Below, one piece after another: positions 52,983-64,000 of a stretch of 64,000 nt of DNA. Numbering within the stretch: position 1 is the stretch's first letter; each line of letters opens with the position of its first letter. The position numbers and the translations under genes were made by a program. The notes below the pieces were generated by a model, which was not told the origin of the DNA, ran no database searches, and saw only the letters and a program-made list of their open reading frames with translations. The DNA is from Chamaecrista fasciculata (Eukaryota > Streptophyta > Magnoliopsida > Fabales > Fabaceae), in contig QANZ01037181.1 in the NCBI GenBank assembly GCA_003254925.1, forward strand, positions 1 to 64,000, read 5' to 3'.

Positions 52983-54154
52983 CTACTTATCATGTTTATC
53001 AAGTGATTCCTTGGATGGAATACAGGCCTTATGTGGCCAGAATATAGTGACACTCTTCTCTAGCGACGGTTCTTGCATCACCTCTATATTAGGGTCCTCT
53101 ATATTGTGGGAATCAGGTTCGTCGGACAAATCCCAAATGAGATCAGAGTTTAATTTATACATTGAGCTTGTGTTGATAAGTCGATCTTGAATGTCCTCTA
53201 CACGATTGAAATCCACAGTAATACCCTGATCGTTAAATGACAACAACAAAATAATGTTGTTAGCAATTATCTTTAAACAACATAATTGTCGATATAATGA
53301 ATACGGGTAAATAAAGACAAATGTATTTATCTCACAGCATTCTGGCAGGCAAGTATATATTCGTAGTCAACGTTCATGTTGTCCTACATGAAATTAATTA
53401 TATCAAAATTACATTTTTCATTAAAAAATAAATTTTAAATCAATACGATTAAGTATAATAGTGTGCATACGTAGTACTGTGCTTTAAGATTATCAACGAT
53501 ACGTTTATCGTCTGTCATATGCTGGACGGTATAAATTGGGTGTAGTGAATGTTCAGGCCAATTCACGTGGACTTTGAAAGCATATACTTTTCCTTGTAGT
53601 CGTTCAAATTTGGTTTTGACAATCGAGTGTTGGTCAACAGCCTGCAAGAACAAAAATTAGTATAATACATGTATATATACACATATGTTGAATGTGTAAA
53701 ATTAATATTTAGATAAAAAGAGAGTCTAACCTCTGTAGCCACTCGATGAAGCTCCATAGCAGATATACCAATATATTTGGCAATCTCACGATCAAACAAT
53801 GTCGTTATTACATCGTATTCTCCATCATTTACATGGACTTTTACCATGTACCTACACGAATAAACTCAATGTGAAGGGATTAATATACTAACACATTATA
53901 ATATATTTTGGTATGTGTACTCACCTAAATGAACAATCTGGAAAACAACCTTTACACTTGCCACATGTATATCCCGAAGCACCTACCGATATTTTGCTTA
54001 GACATTTTTTACAGACTTGATAGTACCAACCATCTTCGATATACATCTTATCAATTGTACCAATTATACATGTCACAGTTTTGACCCTAGCTTCATATAA
54101 TTGAGAGATGCTGATTACCGGTGACATAAAATGCACTACATCGGTGGAAGACAT
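52983..54154 (-). pseudogene. RPA1-like (replication protein A large subunit) fragment, copy 2
   Basis: Exon-sized pieces on the minus strand encode, in order: a start (MSSTDVVHFMSP) with a four-Cys zinc ribbon (CKKC ... CGKC) inside an OB fold like RPA1 DBD-C; 'VITTLFDREIAKYIGISAME'; 'GKVYAFKVHVNWPEHSLHPI'; and a tail ending at 52983. The N-terminal OB folds are missing compared with the copy at 56207-58114. RPA1 binds single-stranded DNA. RPA-like genes are a known cargo of plant Helitrons and may assist their replication, but that role is inferred. Exon borders: acceptor and donor sites look present, so a short product is possible. Confidence 0.7.
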
Positions 54155-56206
54155 TTATGCTCTGCTTGTTTTGGGTGTCAAATACAGGAAGTAGACTATA
54201 GATGCATCCACGATATTCAGACTAAAAGTTCTTAAATAGATACTGTGATGATATATTTCATTGTAAATACCTCCACTAATTACGTTGAGATAGAGGTAAA
54301 TTAATTTAAATGTCATGTGCAGTAAGCCAAAATTAATTCCTGTAATTTTGCTATCATTTAACATGCTAATTATTATATTTGTGTTTGTTTGGAGTTATAT
54401 ACCTTTTATGTTTAATCACTATAAGATTATTCTATAGTTGGCAACAAAGCATACGATCCTATCTTCCAAAATATATATAATTATCCTTGAATAATATATC
54501 CTTTTTTATTACACAACATATGTAGTAAATTTGCAACTTTTTTGGAATGGTAGAAGATGATGGCTACAAATTAAAATCAAATCATCACGTGATACTTGAA
54601 GCCTCAATCTCTATTTTTCACCCAGAAAAGAGGAACATATATATATATAATTAAGGAATTGGAAATGGAATACTGATAATTATTTTCAATTTCAACATGT
54701 GCTTAATTCACTTATTCATTTCTTTTACAACATGTGAAACCAAGGTGACATGTGAATGCAACAACGGAGGAATGATTTCTACTTGGCCATTAAATTTCAG
54801 TAGGATTTGAAAAGTAAAGGTACAACCTACAAATGACATATTCCTCCCAAACTATTAAAAAGGTATTTAATTAAATTCAACTAAAGCCCTTTTCTATTTA
54901 ACTTTTAAAATTTTTTTTTTTTAAATTCAACCTAATATTTGATTGTCAATTTCCTATAATTTTGTCAATTTTGATATCGATAATCAATCCTTGATATCTC
55001 TACCTATTTTCATTATAGTCAATTATGTTTTATGTTATTAATTAGCTTGTCAATCAATGATTGATTAGAGATATCAAAATTGACTTAATATCTATTGTAT
55101 ACTTATAATTTTGTTTGAAGTCCGGTAAAGAATAGAGATTTTAATTGGTTGTCATATCTTTTTAAATTTTGAATGAATTGGCATTTAAAGTTCAATAGGA
55201 TTTGAGAAGTATAGGAACAACCTGCAAATGACAGATTCCAACCAAACTATTAAAAAGGTATTTAATTCTTGATTGACAACCAAACAATTTGGTTGAATAA
55301 TATATACTTAATTCTTGATTGAATAACATTTATGATTGATAAGAACAAAAGTCAACTTTATTTTAGAAAGTATCATGAAACATATCCTTAATTGATTTTG
55401 AATTATTTTGAAAAAAAATATTATTTTTTAAATAATCTAGCCGGTCAATTTTTTTAATTAGTAACTTTTATCACATTAAGAATCAACCATTAATGTTAGT
55501 CATGAATTTTTTTTTAATTCGTATGTCCATATTTTTTGGTAATTTTTACTTATTTCTTATAATATTTTTAATCTTATAATGTTAGCAACCACATGTTGAT
55601 GTGACAAAACATATATGCAAAAGGCAATATAATAAGTATTATTTTAATGGATATGTGTAGTACACCTTGATCATATAGTCTTTATTAGGTTATCTTTTTT
55701 CGTAGGTTTTATTAGGTTGTCTTTAAGAATACGAAATTGATTTGCTACCATAGATTAATTGTGTTGCTAACATATACGATTACACCATATTAAATTAGTG
55801 GCCAATTACAATTGTGTTGCTTTCGTTTATGCTTTAATTGTATACTTATAATTTTGAATGAAGTCCGGTAGAAAATGGAAATTATATTGTAGACCTAAGA
55901 TATCTTGTTTTCTTCGTACTCAACTGGTTGTCTTTAAGAAAATCCTTAGTTGAATTTATTAAAATGCATTCTGTATTAATATTTTTTATTCAAAACTAAT
56001 GCCATCAACAATGAAACATGAATAGAAACCTAATTTTATTAATAATTGGGAAAAGATAGGGAAATCACATTTGTAATATATCAGGTCATACATGACCATA
56101 ATTATTGAAAGCACAAACGACAAAACATAAATCCAAATCAAACAAACGTAAATCAACAAACGACATCCAAGCTAATTTGAATATAAGGTGTGCATGGGAA
56201 TACACA
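54155..56206. other. Helitron interior, AT-rich spacer
   Basis: About 2 kb between the two RPA1-like genes. No coding sequence. Short duplicated phrases occur (for example 'taggatttgaaaagtaaagg' at about 54800 and a relative at about 55197), so part of it is internally duplicated. Confidence 0.5.
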
Positions 56207-58114
56207 TTAGTCCTTCTCTATCTTGATCTTTTTGAGTTTGGGTCCAGAACTCCCTGATGCCTCTTGTTCAAATAATTCATCCATACGTTGACCATGGACA
56301 TGCTCGGTATCAATGTGTATGATATGCGCTGAGCAATTATTAGAGGCCCTCGAACCAATGACAGGTGAGGTAGTGAGATCAGTTATTTCCACTGAATTTG
56401 GAACTGCGTCGTTGACTCCAATTTTTTTCTGCTCGGGAGTATTGCAATTGACATCATTTTTGCAATTATTTGTGTAGTCATCAAGCTCATTCGTATTATC
56501 CTGATTAAACATAGACATGTTACATTGTGAATTTAACAAAGTTATTTATATAGAGTAAAAGGAAGACAACGTACAGAATATAAAGTAGCCAATTTGTCAA
56601 TGGTATCCTTTTCATCTGTCATTCGAGTGACAGTAAATGATGGGTTCATTGATCTGGAATATACCCCGACCTTCACCACGAAAGCAAATTTTTTCCCAAG
56701 GAATATGTCAAACTTATCAGAAATAATATTCCCATCGTCTTCACTCTGTTGTATTACAAAAGGAATCAATTGATTAGGAATATATTGAATTCAACACAAA
56801 CCATAAAAGAGAAACAATGATAAGAAAATAAATATGACCTTTGAGACCATTTGACTCAATTCAGTTGCAGAAATTCCAATATATCTTGAACAGTCACGAT
56901 CAAACATTGTGAGCATTGCGGTTTGCTCATCATCCATCACCACTAATTGCACCTTGTATCTACGCAAGCATTGAACATAAGTAATTACATATTTTATTAT
57001 TTTAATAGTAGAAACCATTTTTTACTAAATTATTGAAATAGATATCTCACCTAATTTGGCATGTGCGTAGAAATTCTTTGCACTTCTTGCAGTAGTAACC
57101 AATTCCATCAGGAGACACTCTAGTGGAGCATTTCTTACACGATTGATATGACCAACCAGCATCTGTGTCAACTTTCATAATCGAAGCAATCATAGTATGA
57201 ACACTACCATCAATGGATTCGTATAAGTCCCCAATAGATGCAATCGGATTCATGAAGTAAACGTCATCAGAGGCCGAGCTGGTTGATTTAGTAGACATCA
57301 ATTGACAGGATGGGGGACACGTCATAGTTTCAGAATTGAAAGCTGCCTTGAAATCACGGAATTCTTGGAGATCAGCATTGATTAATATGCGAGTGGCGAA
57401 CATTGAATTTGTCAGTGTCATCGCCCCATTGAATTCCTTCAATCGACAATATTGCAATGCTAAAATCACAGGGCCCTCGTTATGAGCAGCCATATATTTG
57501 TGTAACTGCTCAGCGTATCGACCCCACATGGCAACAGAAACACGGTTTTCACTGTATCAAGTGACATAGAAAGTAAATATATTAAACATTTGAAAACTAT
57601 CAAATTTAAACTAATCATAGCAACATAACACAAAAATTTCGTTGCCATACTTTGTGTCCTCAATTTCAAGCAGTACACGTTTATTTGAGCCACCATCAAC
57701 ATACTCTTCCGTTAGATCAGATATGGAGGTCATCCTACCAAGGACATCTGTTTGTAGTAGGCGAACATTATAAANAACATGACACAAATGGAGATAAGAC
57801 TCTGAAACAGTTTATCAATTGTAGGTTCACTCGAATTTTAGACTTGTAGACTTGTAAAGATTTCACTAATTTATGGATCCTAACACTCAAAAGATAGACA
57901 ACGATGGACGATAATTGATACGACCTAAAATTTTGAACTTTAATGGTAGCAATCCACGGATCTCTTTAACCTGAGTTGTCATACCAGGACTAATGTAGTA
58001 GATTTTTTGGCACACTTACGAAGCGAGCTCCCAAAGCCTTACCACTCGAACTTTGATATGCCAATTGGTGCGAACAGGGCAAATGGCGTGGATTGCATCG
58101 TATTGCTTGGACAT
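56207..58114 (-). CDS. RPA1-like protein of Helitron, copy 1 (possibly decayed)
   Basis: First exon 58114-58020 (MSKQYDAIHAICP then RTNWHIKVRVVRLWELAS), the usual start of plant Helitron RPA-like proteins. Next recognisable exon about 57765-57655 (QTDVLGRMTSISDLTEEYVD), then 57551-57051 (ENRVSVAMWGRYAEQ and a zinc ribbon CKKC...CKKC), then OB-fold exons around 56959-56838 (FDRDCSRYIGISATEL) and 56760-56575. A Lys-rich tail resembling a nuclear localisation signal (KLKKIKIEK) ends at 56207. The middle of the first OB fold, normally a large exon, cannot be found between 57766 and 58019, where stops interrupt all resemblance. Domain order otherwise follows RPA1 DBD-A/B/C. Likely transcribed as part of the Helitron; function not assured. 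Confidence 0.7.
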
Positions 58115-58898
58115 ATTGTTGATTAGAAAATTCAAGCTGAATGTAAAGAGTGATATATCCACCAAACTGCTTGATGTATCTAGCTACTGCTAACCTTCGA
58201 ATTTATATGAATTAGCACAAATCAAAACTGAAAGTTGACCTATTTTTGAATGAAACGATTCAATGCGTGTATGCCAGTTACCGTAATGAGCTCCAAGATT
58301 CCATCCCAATTAATTGTACGCTGCCCAAATTTCCATATGTGTTGAGTGTGTGGCATATGCAAGTTGACTTAGTCCAGCGTTACATATATGTATCCATAAT
58401 TTGAAAAAAAAAATTTCCCACATATAGATATGCAAGGGCCTTGCACATTTATATATGATTACACCCTTTGGCCTTCACTTTGCACGTCTGACTCCTCCAT
58501 AATTTGAAAAAAAAATTCCCACTTATAGATATGCAAGGGCCTTGCACATTTATATATGATTACACCCCATTAAATTAGTGAGTAGTCAGACGTGCTTTTT
58601 TTCTTTATTGACACACAACCCAGCATTAATTTTAGTTGAATGCAAACCATATAAAATCGTTGATTTGTTATAATTCCAATCAAGTAGGTATACATTGTGT
58701 AATCATCCATAAATACATTAAGGCAGTATTTAATATTTTTTGAAGTAATTTCAGCGTCAGTGCTCTTTTAAGAAAATAACACGACCTGGCGGGAAAAAAA
58801 TATGACATGGACAAATCGGAAGATTTAATTGGGCAATGACGTAGACAGTTGGCAGATGATGGGCTATGCAGCTTCTTTTTAGCCTCATACAGTATAGA
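58115..58898. other. Helitron 5' region with short tandem duplication
   Basis: No coding sequence. A block of about 70 bp ('atagatatgcaagggccttg' through 'tatatgattacaccc') occurs twice, at about 58424-58467 and 58525-58566. The element's 5' end (TC on the minus strand) is at 58898-58897. Confidence 0.55.
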
Positions 58899-61099
58899 TT
58901 AGTGAAATTTTGGGGAGGCCGTGTGTGAGATCCCGAGTTTTAAAATGTAGTTTTGGGTGTTCAAGAATAGAGTTAGTGATTTTTTAGACTTTTGCATAGA
59001 GTTTTAAGCTAATTTTAACCCAGTATTAGAAGTTTTGGGATATAAATTTTAGGAATTAGTGAACACGAAAATTTAGAATTTTAATTGTCATATTTCAAAT
59101 CCCCATATTTTATTTGGCTTGTGGTAAAAATTTGGGGGCAAACAGAGTTTAAAATTTTATCTGGGTTTTTATCTGGACGCGACAAATGACACTTTCGAGT
59201 TAGAACAGAAATATGTTAGAGATAAATTTTTTAAAAACAAATTATATATTTGAAGTCTACTCTTCGAAATGAATTTAACGATATAAGATTTGTTCAAAAA
59301 TTCTTTTTGGAAAAGTACGCGATTTTAGGGACGAAATTAAAAAGATTCAAACGTTTTTGGGTAATTCAATGGTTTCAGCCTCTTTTCCCTGTGTCAAAAT
59401 TACTTTTTACCCCCCTGAAGTTGACCAAAATTGTGGAACAGCCCCAAGTACCCCTATAACAGCTCGTGCGACTCCTTTTCTCCTCATTTCTCGTCCAACT
59501 CGTCGCATCACTCTCCTTCCTTCTCGTTTCGCTTGCCACCTCCACAGACCTGCTCGTCTGCCACTCCCCCACCATCCAACAGTTCCGACGACGGCCATCC
59601 ACCACCGATGACAGCCCACCGCCGTCCTCCTCCTTCATTTTCTCATTTGGTAACTTTCTTCTTAAATCCTCCATTTTTGCTCCTATTTTCGAAACCTATG
59701 AGACCTGTTGGTTTGCCTTCGAACTTGTAGTATTTTTGTTTTCATTTGTGATGCTATGAACATTTCTAATGCTTGGTTTAAGGTTTGGACTCCATCTACA
59801 CGAATTTTGGACCCGTTAGGGTTTCAAGTAAACTTTAAATTGGGGGTTTTGGCAAAAATCTTTGGGTTTCTTGAAATTAACGGTTTGAATGTGTTCAATG
59901 GACGATTCTTATAAGTTCTGATGCTCTAGTTCGAATTTGTGGAGGGTACTACGAAATTTGATAGTTTTAGATAAACTTTAAAGTTTCATTTTGGTCCCTA
60001 TGGATGAAATTGATGATTTTGTAAAACTAAATGGAGTCCTTTGAAAATATGGAGTGTTTTGGAATAACAATATTGAATTTAATATGAGGAAGTGAGAATA
60101 TGAATTTCTAACTTGAACAATAAGAGTGTCAAGTTTGTAAAATCTCTCAAGTATGTTTTTGGGGTTGTCTAAATGAATTTCTTTAAATGTGTTAAGATTG
60201 TTAGCATTATCAACTTGGGATTTGACTTATGAATTGGAAAGGTTAAGAAAATTGAAGGAAGTATCAAAGTAATGGATGACTCATGCTCTTATTTTGGAAT
60301 TTTAAATATAATTAAATCTTGAATCAATGGATTTCAAAATTTCTAAGGCTCCCAAATTAATACCCAAACCTCTTGTTGATCATTTGTTTAGGATGCTGGA
60401 ATATAGGTGAGTGATTAGGGGTAAGAATATGTGTTGGGAAGTGGGTGATGTGTGAGAAGTCTTACTTTAGTATTTGTGAAGAGTTGGACCTTCGAGTCAC
60501 TATAAAGTTAATTTTTGTATTGTAATTAAGGGTAAATTTGTGTTGTGTTTATGCTTATAGGTCTGTTGGAATTTATTGACGACTGAAGGTTAAAAGTGCG
60601 AAGTCATCCATTCTCCTAGAAAAGGTGAGTGGCTTTCTTATCCTTGTCCCTTGAGGGTTGGTGTGTTATAAATATGCTATCCTTGAGCGTGAATGGATTG
60701 ATTGAATTATTTTAGAAATTGTGCTAGAAATGGGATGCTATTGATTATATGATTTGATTGGGAACCATATGTGTATGCTTAAGCTCTCCTGTGAAGGGAT
60801 GAGACAGATGATACGATTAATTACTCTCGGTGATGAGTTGAGACAAAAGATTGAATAAATTAAACTAACTGTGTGAGATTCATCTGCTGTGGTCGGTAAC
60901 AGCGTTGATTCTTTCTTGTGATAATGAGCGGTTAAATTATGTGATTGATATCCAATGCATGAGCTTCTTGGTCGAGCTACCTTGATGTAAGTATGTAACT
61001 TTTATTGTGTGTTTTAGTTGATCATTTGAAATGTAAATTTATGTTGGTATAATAGTTAATTTTTACTCAAAGTGTTGTATGTTCTGAGTTGACTAATTT

Positions 61100-61190
61100 G
61101 AGCTTGTGCTTGTGCTTGTGTTTGCTCTTGTGCTTATGCTTGTGCTTGTGCTTGTGATTGTGATTGGGTTTGTGTTTGTGCGTGTGGTTG
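61100..61190. repeat. Short 'tgtgcttgtgct' repeats
   Basis: Six-base 'tgtgct' units with variants repeat over about 90 bp inside the LTR. Confidence 0.75.
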
Positions 61191-61281
61191 CTCTCTCATA
61201 ACCCTAATTGTGATATTGATTGAAAATCTTTACTTTGGTGTGTGCCTTACTATTGATTGCTTGTGAAATGAATGAGATAAT

Positions 61282-61513
61282 GCTATGTGCGCTCCCGATG
61301 GGTGAAAAGCTGTGTGCGGTCCCCACGGGTTAAGATGATGCTATGTGCGCTCCCGATGGGTGAAAAGCTGTGTGCGGTTCCCACGGGTTAAGATGATGCT
61401 ATGTGCGCTCCCGATGGGTGAAAAGCTGTGTGCGGTCCCCACGGGTTAAGATGATGCTATGTGCGATCCCGATGGGTGAAAAGCTGTGTGCGGTCCCCAC
61501 GGGTTGAGAACTT
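61282..61513. repeat. 58-bp tandem repeat, 4 copies, in the LTR
   Basis: Unit 'gctatgtgcgctcccgatgg' ... 'gtgcggtccccacgggttaa' begins at 61282, 61340, 61398 and 61456. Each unit is itself made of two related halves (gctatgtgcg... and gctgtgtgcgg...). A diverged partial unit follows to about 61540. Confidence 0.9.
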
Positions 61514-63096
61514 GAGGTGATGCTGTGTGCGGTTCCCTCATGATTGGAGACAGAATTGAAATATCATAGTTGTGTGTTACATGTGATTAGATGTGAATTA
61601 ATTGTTGAATCTTGTTTCGTATTAAGCTTTCACTTGCTTATAAATTTATGGTTGTCATGAATTGGGTGATGTCGAGGCTTTATTTTCTAATAAACTGATG
61701 ATTATTATGAATTGGTTGTGTTGACTCTTCACCCGTTGAGAAATTAAAAATTGTGTTATGCTGAATATTGACATTACGGATATTAAATATTTTATTATTA
61801 ATGATGGTTAGAATGACATTAGTCAGATGGTTGTGGTGTTGCTGACTACCTTACAGGTAGATATTATTGTGGTAGACGTCATCTAGTCATTCCTGGATAT
61901 ATGGTATATGGGCTTCTTTTGAACGAATCTTGATTTCACTCTTAATTGGTATTTTCAAGAAAGCATTTCGCCCTACTAGATTACTTTTATTTTAAATGAC
62001 TAGCAAGGCTATATTTCCAGTATCTAAAAAAAAATATGACTTGAGAGAGATCTATATTTCTCCCGTTAGGACGTTTTTACTTAATTTTTAAATCTTTCAT
62101 GAGACTTCTGTTCTCTCATTGGTCTTAAAGAAATTATTTGAAATATCCTTATGAGTTATAAGTTTTGAGTGATTTAAATACTTTATCTTCCTAAGATTTT
62201 GGTCCTTGAAATAAGTTTTAAAAGATTTTGTAATTTGTTTTCCCTCCCCAAACTTTATTTTAGCAAAGTAAAATTTTGTCACTTTCTCTATAAAACTTTA
62301 TCTTCTTCTCAGAAGAAATCTCAAAGTATGTTTCCCTAAAATTCTTGATTTCAAAAGGTTTTCTCAAAGCCATGGTTAATCTTGTATTTTATATTCTTTT
62401 AAGATTTACTAATTTTCTCATAGTTGAGTTGCTCTTGTCTTGTCATTAAGATACATGTTGGAATTGCTGAAAGAAGCTGAATTATTTTAGTTGAACGAGT
62501 GTTACTGTAAATTACTCATTGTTGGTGATTGCTAATTTGGTTGATGACCCTTCTCCCTACGTGGTGGTGCCCAACACCACGACTGGGATGGGTTAGCCGC
62601 TCACTGAGTTTCGACTCACCCCACGTTTAACATTTTTCAGATACAGGTGAATGTCAAGTGTCAACCTTTGCTATGAAAGGGAGTTATTCAGAAGCCCACG
62701 TCATTGATCGTGTGGGTATTTATTTCATTGAATAGGACGGTGTTTAAATTCTAGTTTGTCAGCTCCACTAGTACTTAGGGAGGGTATTTAGGGATTTAAT
62801 TGATATTTGTATGACTCATTGATGCCATAGTTTTATTTGGCACTGTATCTTTATTTGATATTTTGAGACAGTGTTTGCATTGATAGATGATATTTTAAAT
62901 TGATAGATTGACGGAAATGCGCAAGTGAATGATGAATTACGTATGCCCAAGTATTGTTTAGTATAATTGTGTATAAAGTGAATTGTTACGTTGTTATTGT
63001 GTTTTTGATATGGGTTGACAGTGGGTAGGCTTACGGCGTGGGATGGACCCATGTCCGTGCCGGTCACGTGATCCCATGGAGGGGGGGATCGTGACA

Positions 63097-64000
63097 CCGT
63101 GGCCCCCACCGCCCCCTTGTCTCCGTCCCTGGATTTGTGCGTACCAAAAAGTGAATATAATCAATTTTGCGGGTGGAAATCGTCTAATATACTGTTATTG
63201 GTGGTTTTTGTAACATTTATGGCTAATTACCGTCTATTACAATTAATTGTTATACAATCAAATTTATATAATAGATTCTACTATTGTTGGAAAGATTTCA
63301 AAATTTAAAATTGATCATCAATATTTGATTATTATGATAAGAAAGATTTTAAAATTTAAAAAGTGTCTATCAATATACCAATTGTTTTTCAAACTAATCT
63401 TTAGAGAAAAAACTCAATAATTGGGATACGTAAATTTTAAATCATGAAAGCTTGAAAAATTACATTTGCTAAAAGTTACTATCATAAAAGACTAAAACCA
63501 TTTAAATTATCATGATACACTAAAAATAGAATCAAATAAAGCAGAAAAAGGCAAGACAAAAAAAACAAAAAATTGACTGGAAAGTTACAACATAAAAAAT
63601 CACTAATTAATTATGTATTTTTTGCTTCCTTTTATTTATTTATTTATGTCATTTAATGTTTATTCTACTAATCTAATCTTATAATTTTTAGATATTTAAA
63701 GATTAAAAAAATTGTTTAATGAATCTTGAATAATCTGTTTCTATATCAAATTAAAATATTATGTGCATCAATCAAGTACATATTTTGATTTGTCGAGTGA
63801 TTATTATATCAGCTAATTATATTTTAGTTTGTAAAATAAGGCATACAATACCTATTACTTTATTTTGTAATATTATAATATATATAGTTAATGATGTTTA
63901 ATTATATAAAAGCCGAGCAAAAACACAAGAAAACACAACCAGGCACCCAAAAACGCTGCACCAAACAGTAAAACGACTACCAAAACCCTAACTCCCCCAT
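63097..64000 (+). promoter_or_regulatory. Right flank with TATA box and telo-box of a gene beyond the window
   Basis: 63097-63141 resembles one end of a hAT-like repeat (reverse complement CAGGGACGGAGACAAGGGGG). Then about 750 bp of AT-rich DNA without a gene. At the edge TATATAAAA (63903-63911) is followed by an A/C-rich leader-like stretch and a telo-box AAACCCTAA (63983-63991). This is what a plant 5' UTR looks like, so a plus-strand gene probably starts just outside the window. Confidence 0.45.

Larger units (their letters stand above)
49039..58898 (-). mobile_element. 9.86-kb Helitron with intact ends
   Basis: On the minus strand the element starts TCTATACTGTATGAGGC (58898) and ends with a hairpin CCCGTGC-AAC-GCACGGG (49066-49050), a short spacer and CACACTAG (49039). 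The flanking bases on that strand are A before and T after, the Helitron insertion rule, with no target duplication. Inside, in transcription order, are an RPA1-like gene, a partial RPA1-like gene and the C-terminal half of a PIF1-like helicase close to the 3' end. No Rep (HUH) domain or helicase P-loop was found, so it is probably non-autonomous. One N at 57775. Confidence 0.88.
58924..63096 (+). mobile_element. Solo LTR, 4.17 kb, 5-bp TSD
   Basis: Begins TGTGAGATCCCGAG and ends GGGGGATCGTGACA (TG...CA). It is flanked by the perfect 5-bp direct repeat CCGTG (58919-58923 and 63097-63101). The 'tcactgagtttcgactcacc' block near 62606 is a phrase I associate with LTRs of plant Ty3/Gypsy chromoviruses. 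No gag-pol, primer-binding site or polypurine tract adjoins it, so it is a solo LTR left by recombination between two LTRs. The orientation given is assumed from TGTGAGA being the 5' end. At over 4 kb it is long for an LTR. Short open frames at 59375-59760 are Ser/Pro/Thr low-complexity and not genes. Confidence 0.85.

Noticed and set aside
59357..59760. Protein gene in the LTR
   Set aside because: Overlapping low-complexity Ser/Pro/Thr frames in several phases, none with a known domain; the stretch is pyrimidine-rich.
61282..61513. CRISPR-like array
   Set aside because: Uninterrupted 58-bp tandem repeat without unique spacers, in plant nuclear DNA inside an LTR.

Overview
This is nuclear DNA of a flowering plant, almost certainly a eudicot. 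The genes have GT-AG introns with AT-rich sequence, plant-only gene families are present (a SHI-related sequence zinc-finger factor and a chloroplast-type precursor), and the intergenic space is packed with typical plant transposon debris (Helitrons, Mutator-type foldback elements, hAT-type MITEs, a tRNA-derived SINE, a solo LTR). I cannot name the species.

Layout. 578-4882: an 11-exon gene for a probable chloroplast protein of unknown function. 5.4-7.8 kb: a Mutator-type MITE and a run of short Helitron-like units. 8.4-27.1 kb: three complete coatomer alpha-subunit (alpha-COP) genes head to tail. The first two (A, B) lie in a recent tandem duplication of about 6.2-7.4 kb; the third (C) is an older, diverged paralogue. 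28.3-29.4 kb: two Mutator-type MITEs. 29.8-30.4 kb: a small intronless acidic plant protein. 33.1-34.3 kb: a two-exon SHI/STY/LRP1-like zinc-finger gene. The alpha-COP to SRS order recalls the Arabidopsis pair At2g21390/At2g21400. 34.3-42.5 kb: gene-free, with several MITEs, a 544-bp assembly gap and a SINE nested in a hAT-type element. 42.7-48.3 kb: an 18-exon MCM4 gene (replicative helicase) with E2F-type sites just upstream.

49,039-58,898 is a 9.86-kb Helitron on the minus strand with both termini intact (5' TC, 3' hairpin plus CTAG, A/T target). It carries the C-terminal half of a PIF1-like helicase and two RPA1-like genes or fragments, but no recognisable Rep nuclease, so it looks non-autonomous. 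Next to it, 58,924-63,096 is a 4.17-kb solo LTR bounded by a perfect 5-bp target duplication (CCGTG). The right edge has a TATA box and telo-box that look like the promoter of a gene beyond the window.

The host genes are housekeeping (COPI vesicle coat, DNA replication, plastid) plus one developmental regulator. They do not form an operon or pathway. The unusual content is the alpha-COP amplification, with a filled/empty Helitron site comparison between copies A and B, and the well-preserved transposon boundaries. I found no CRISPR, no free-standing tRNA or rRNA gene, and no obviously new biochemical system.
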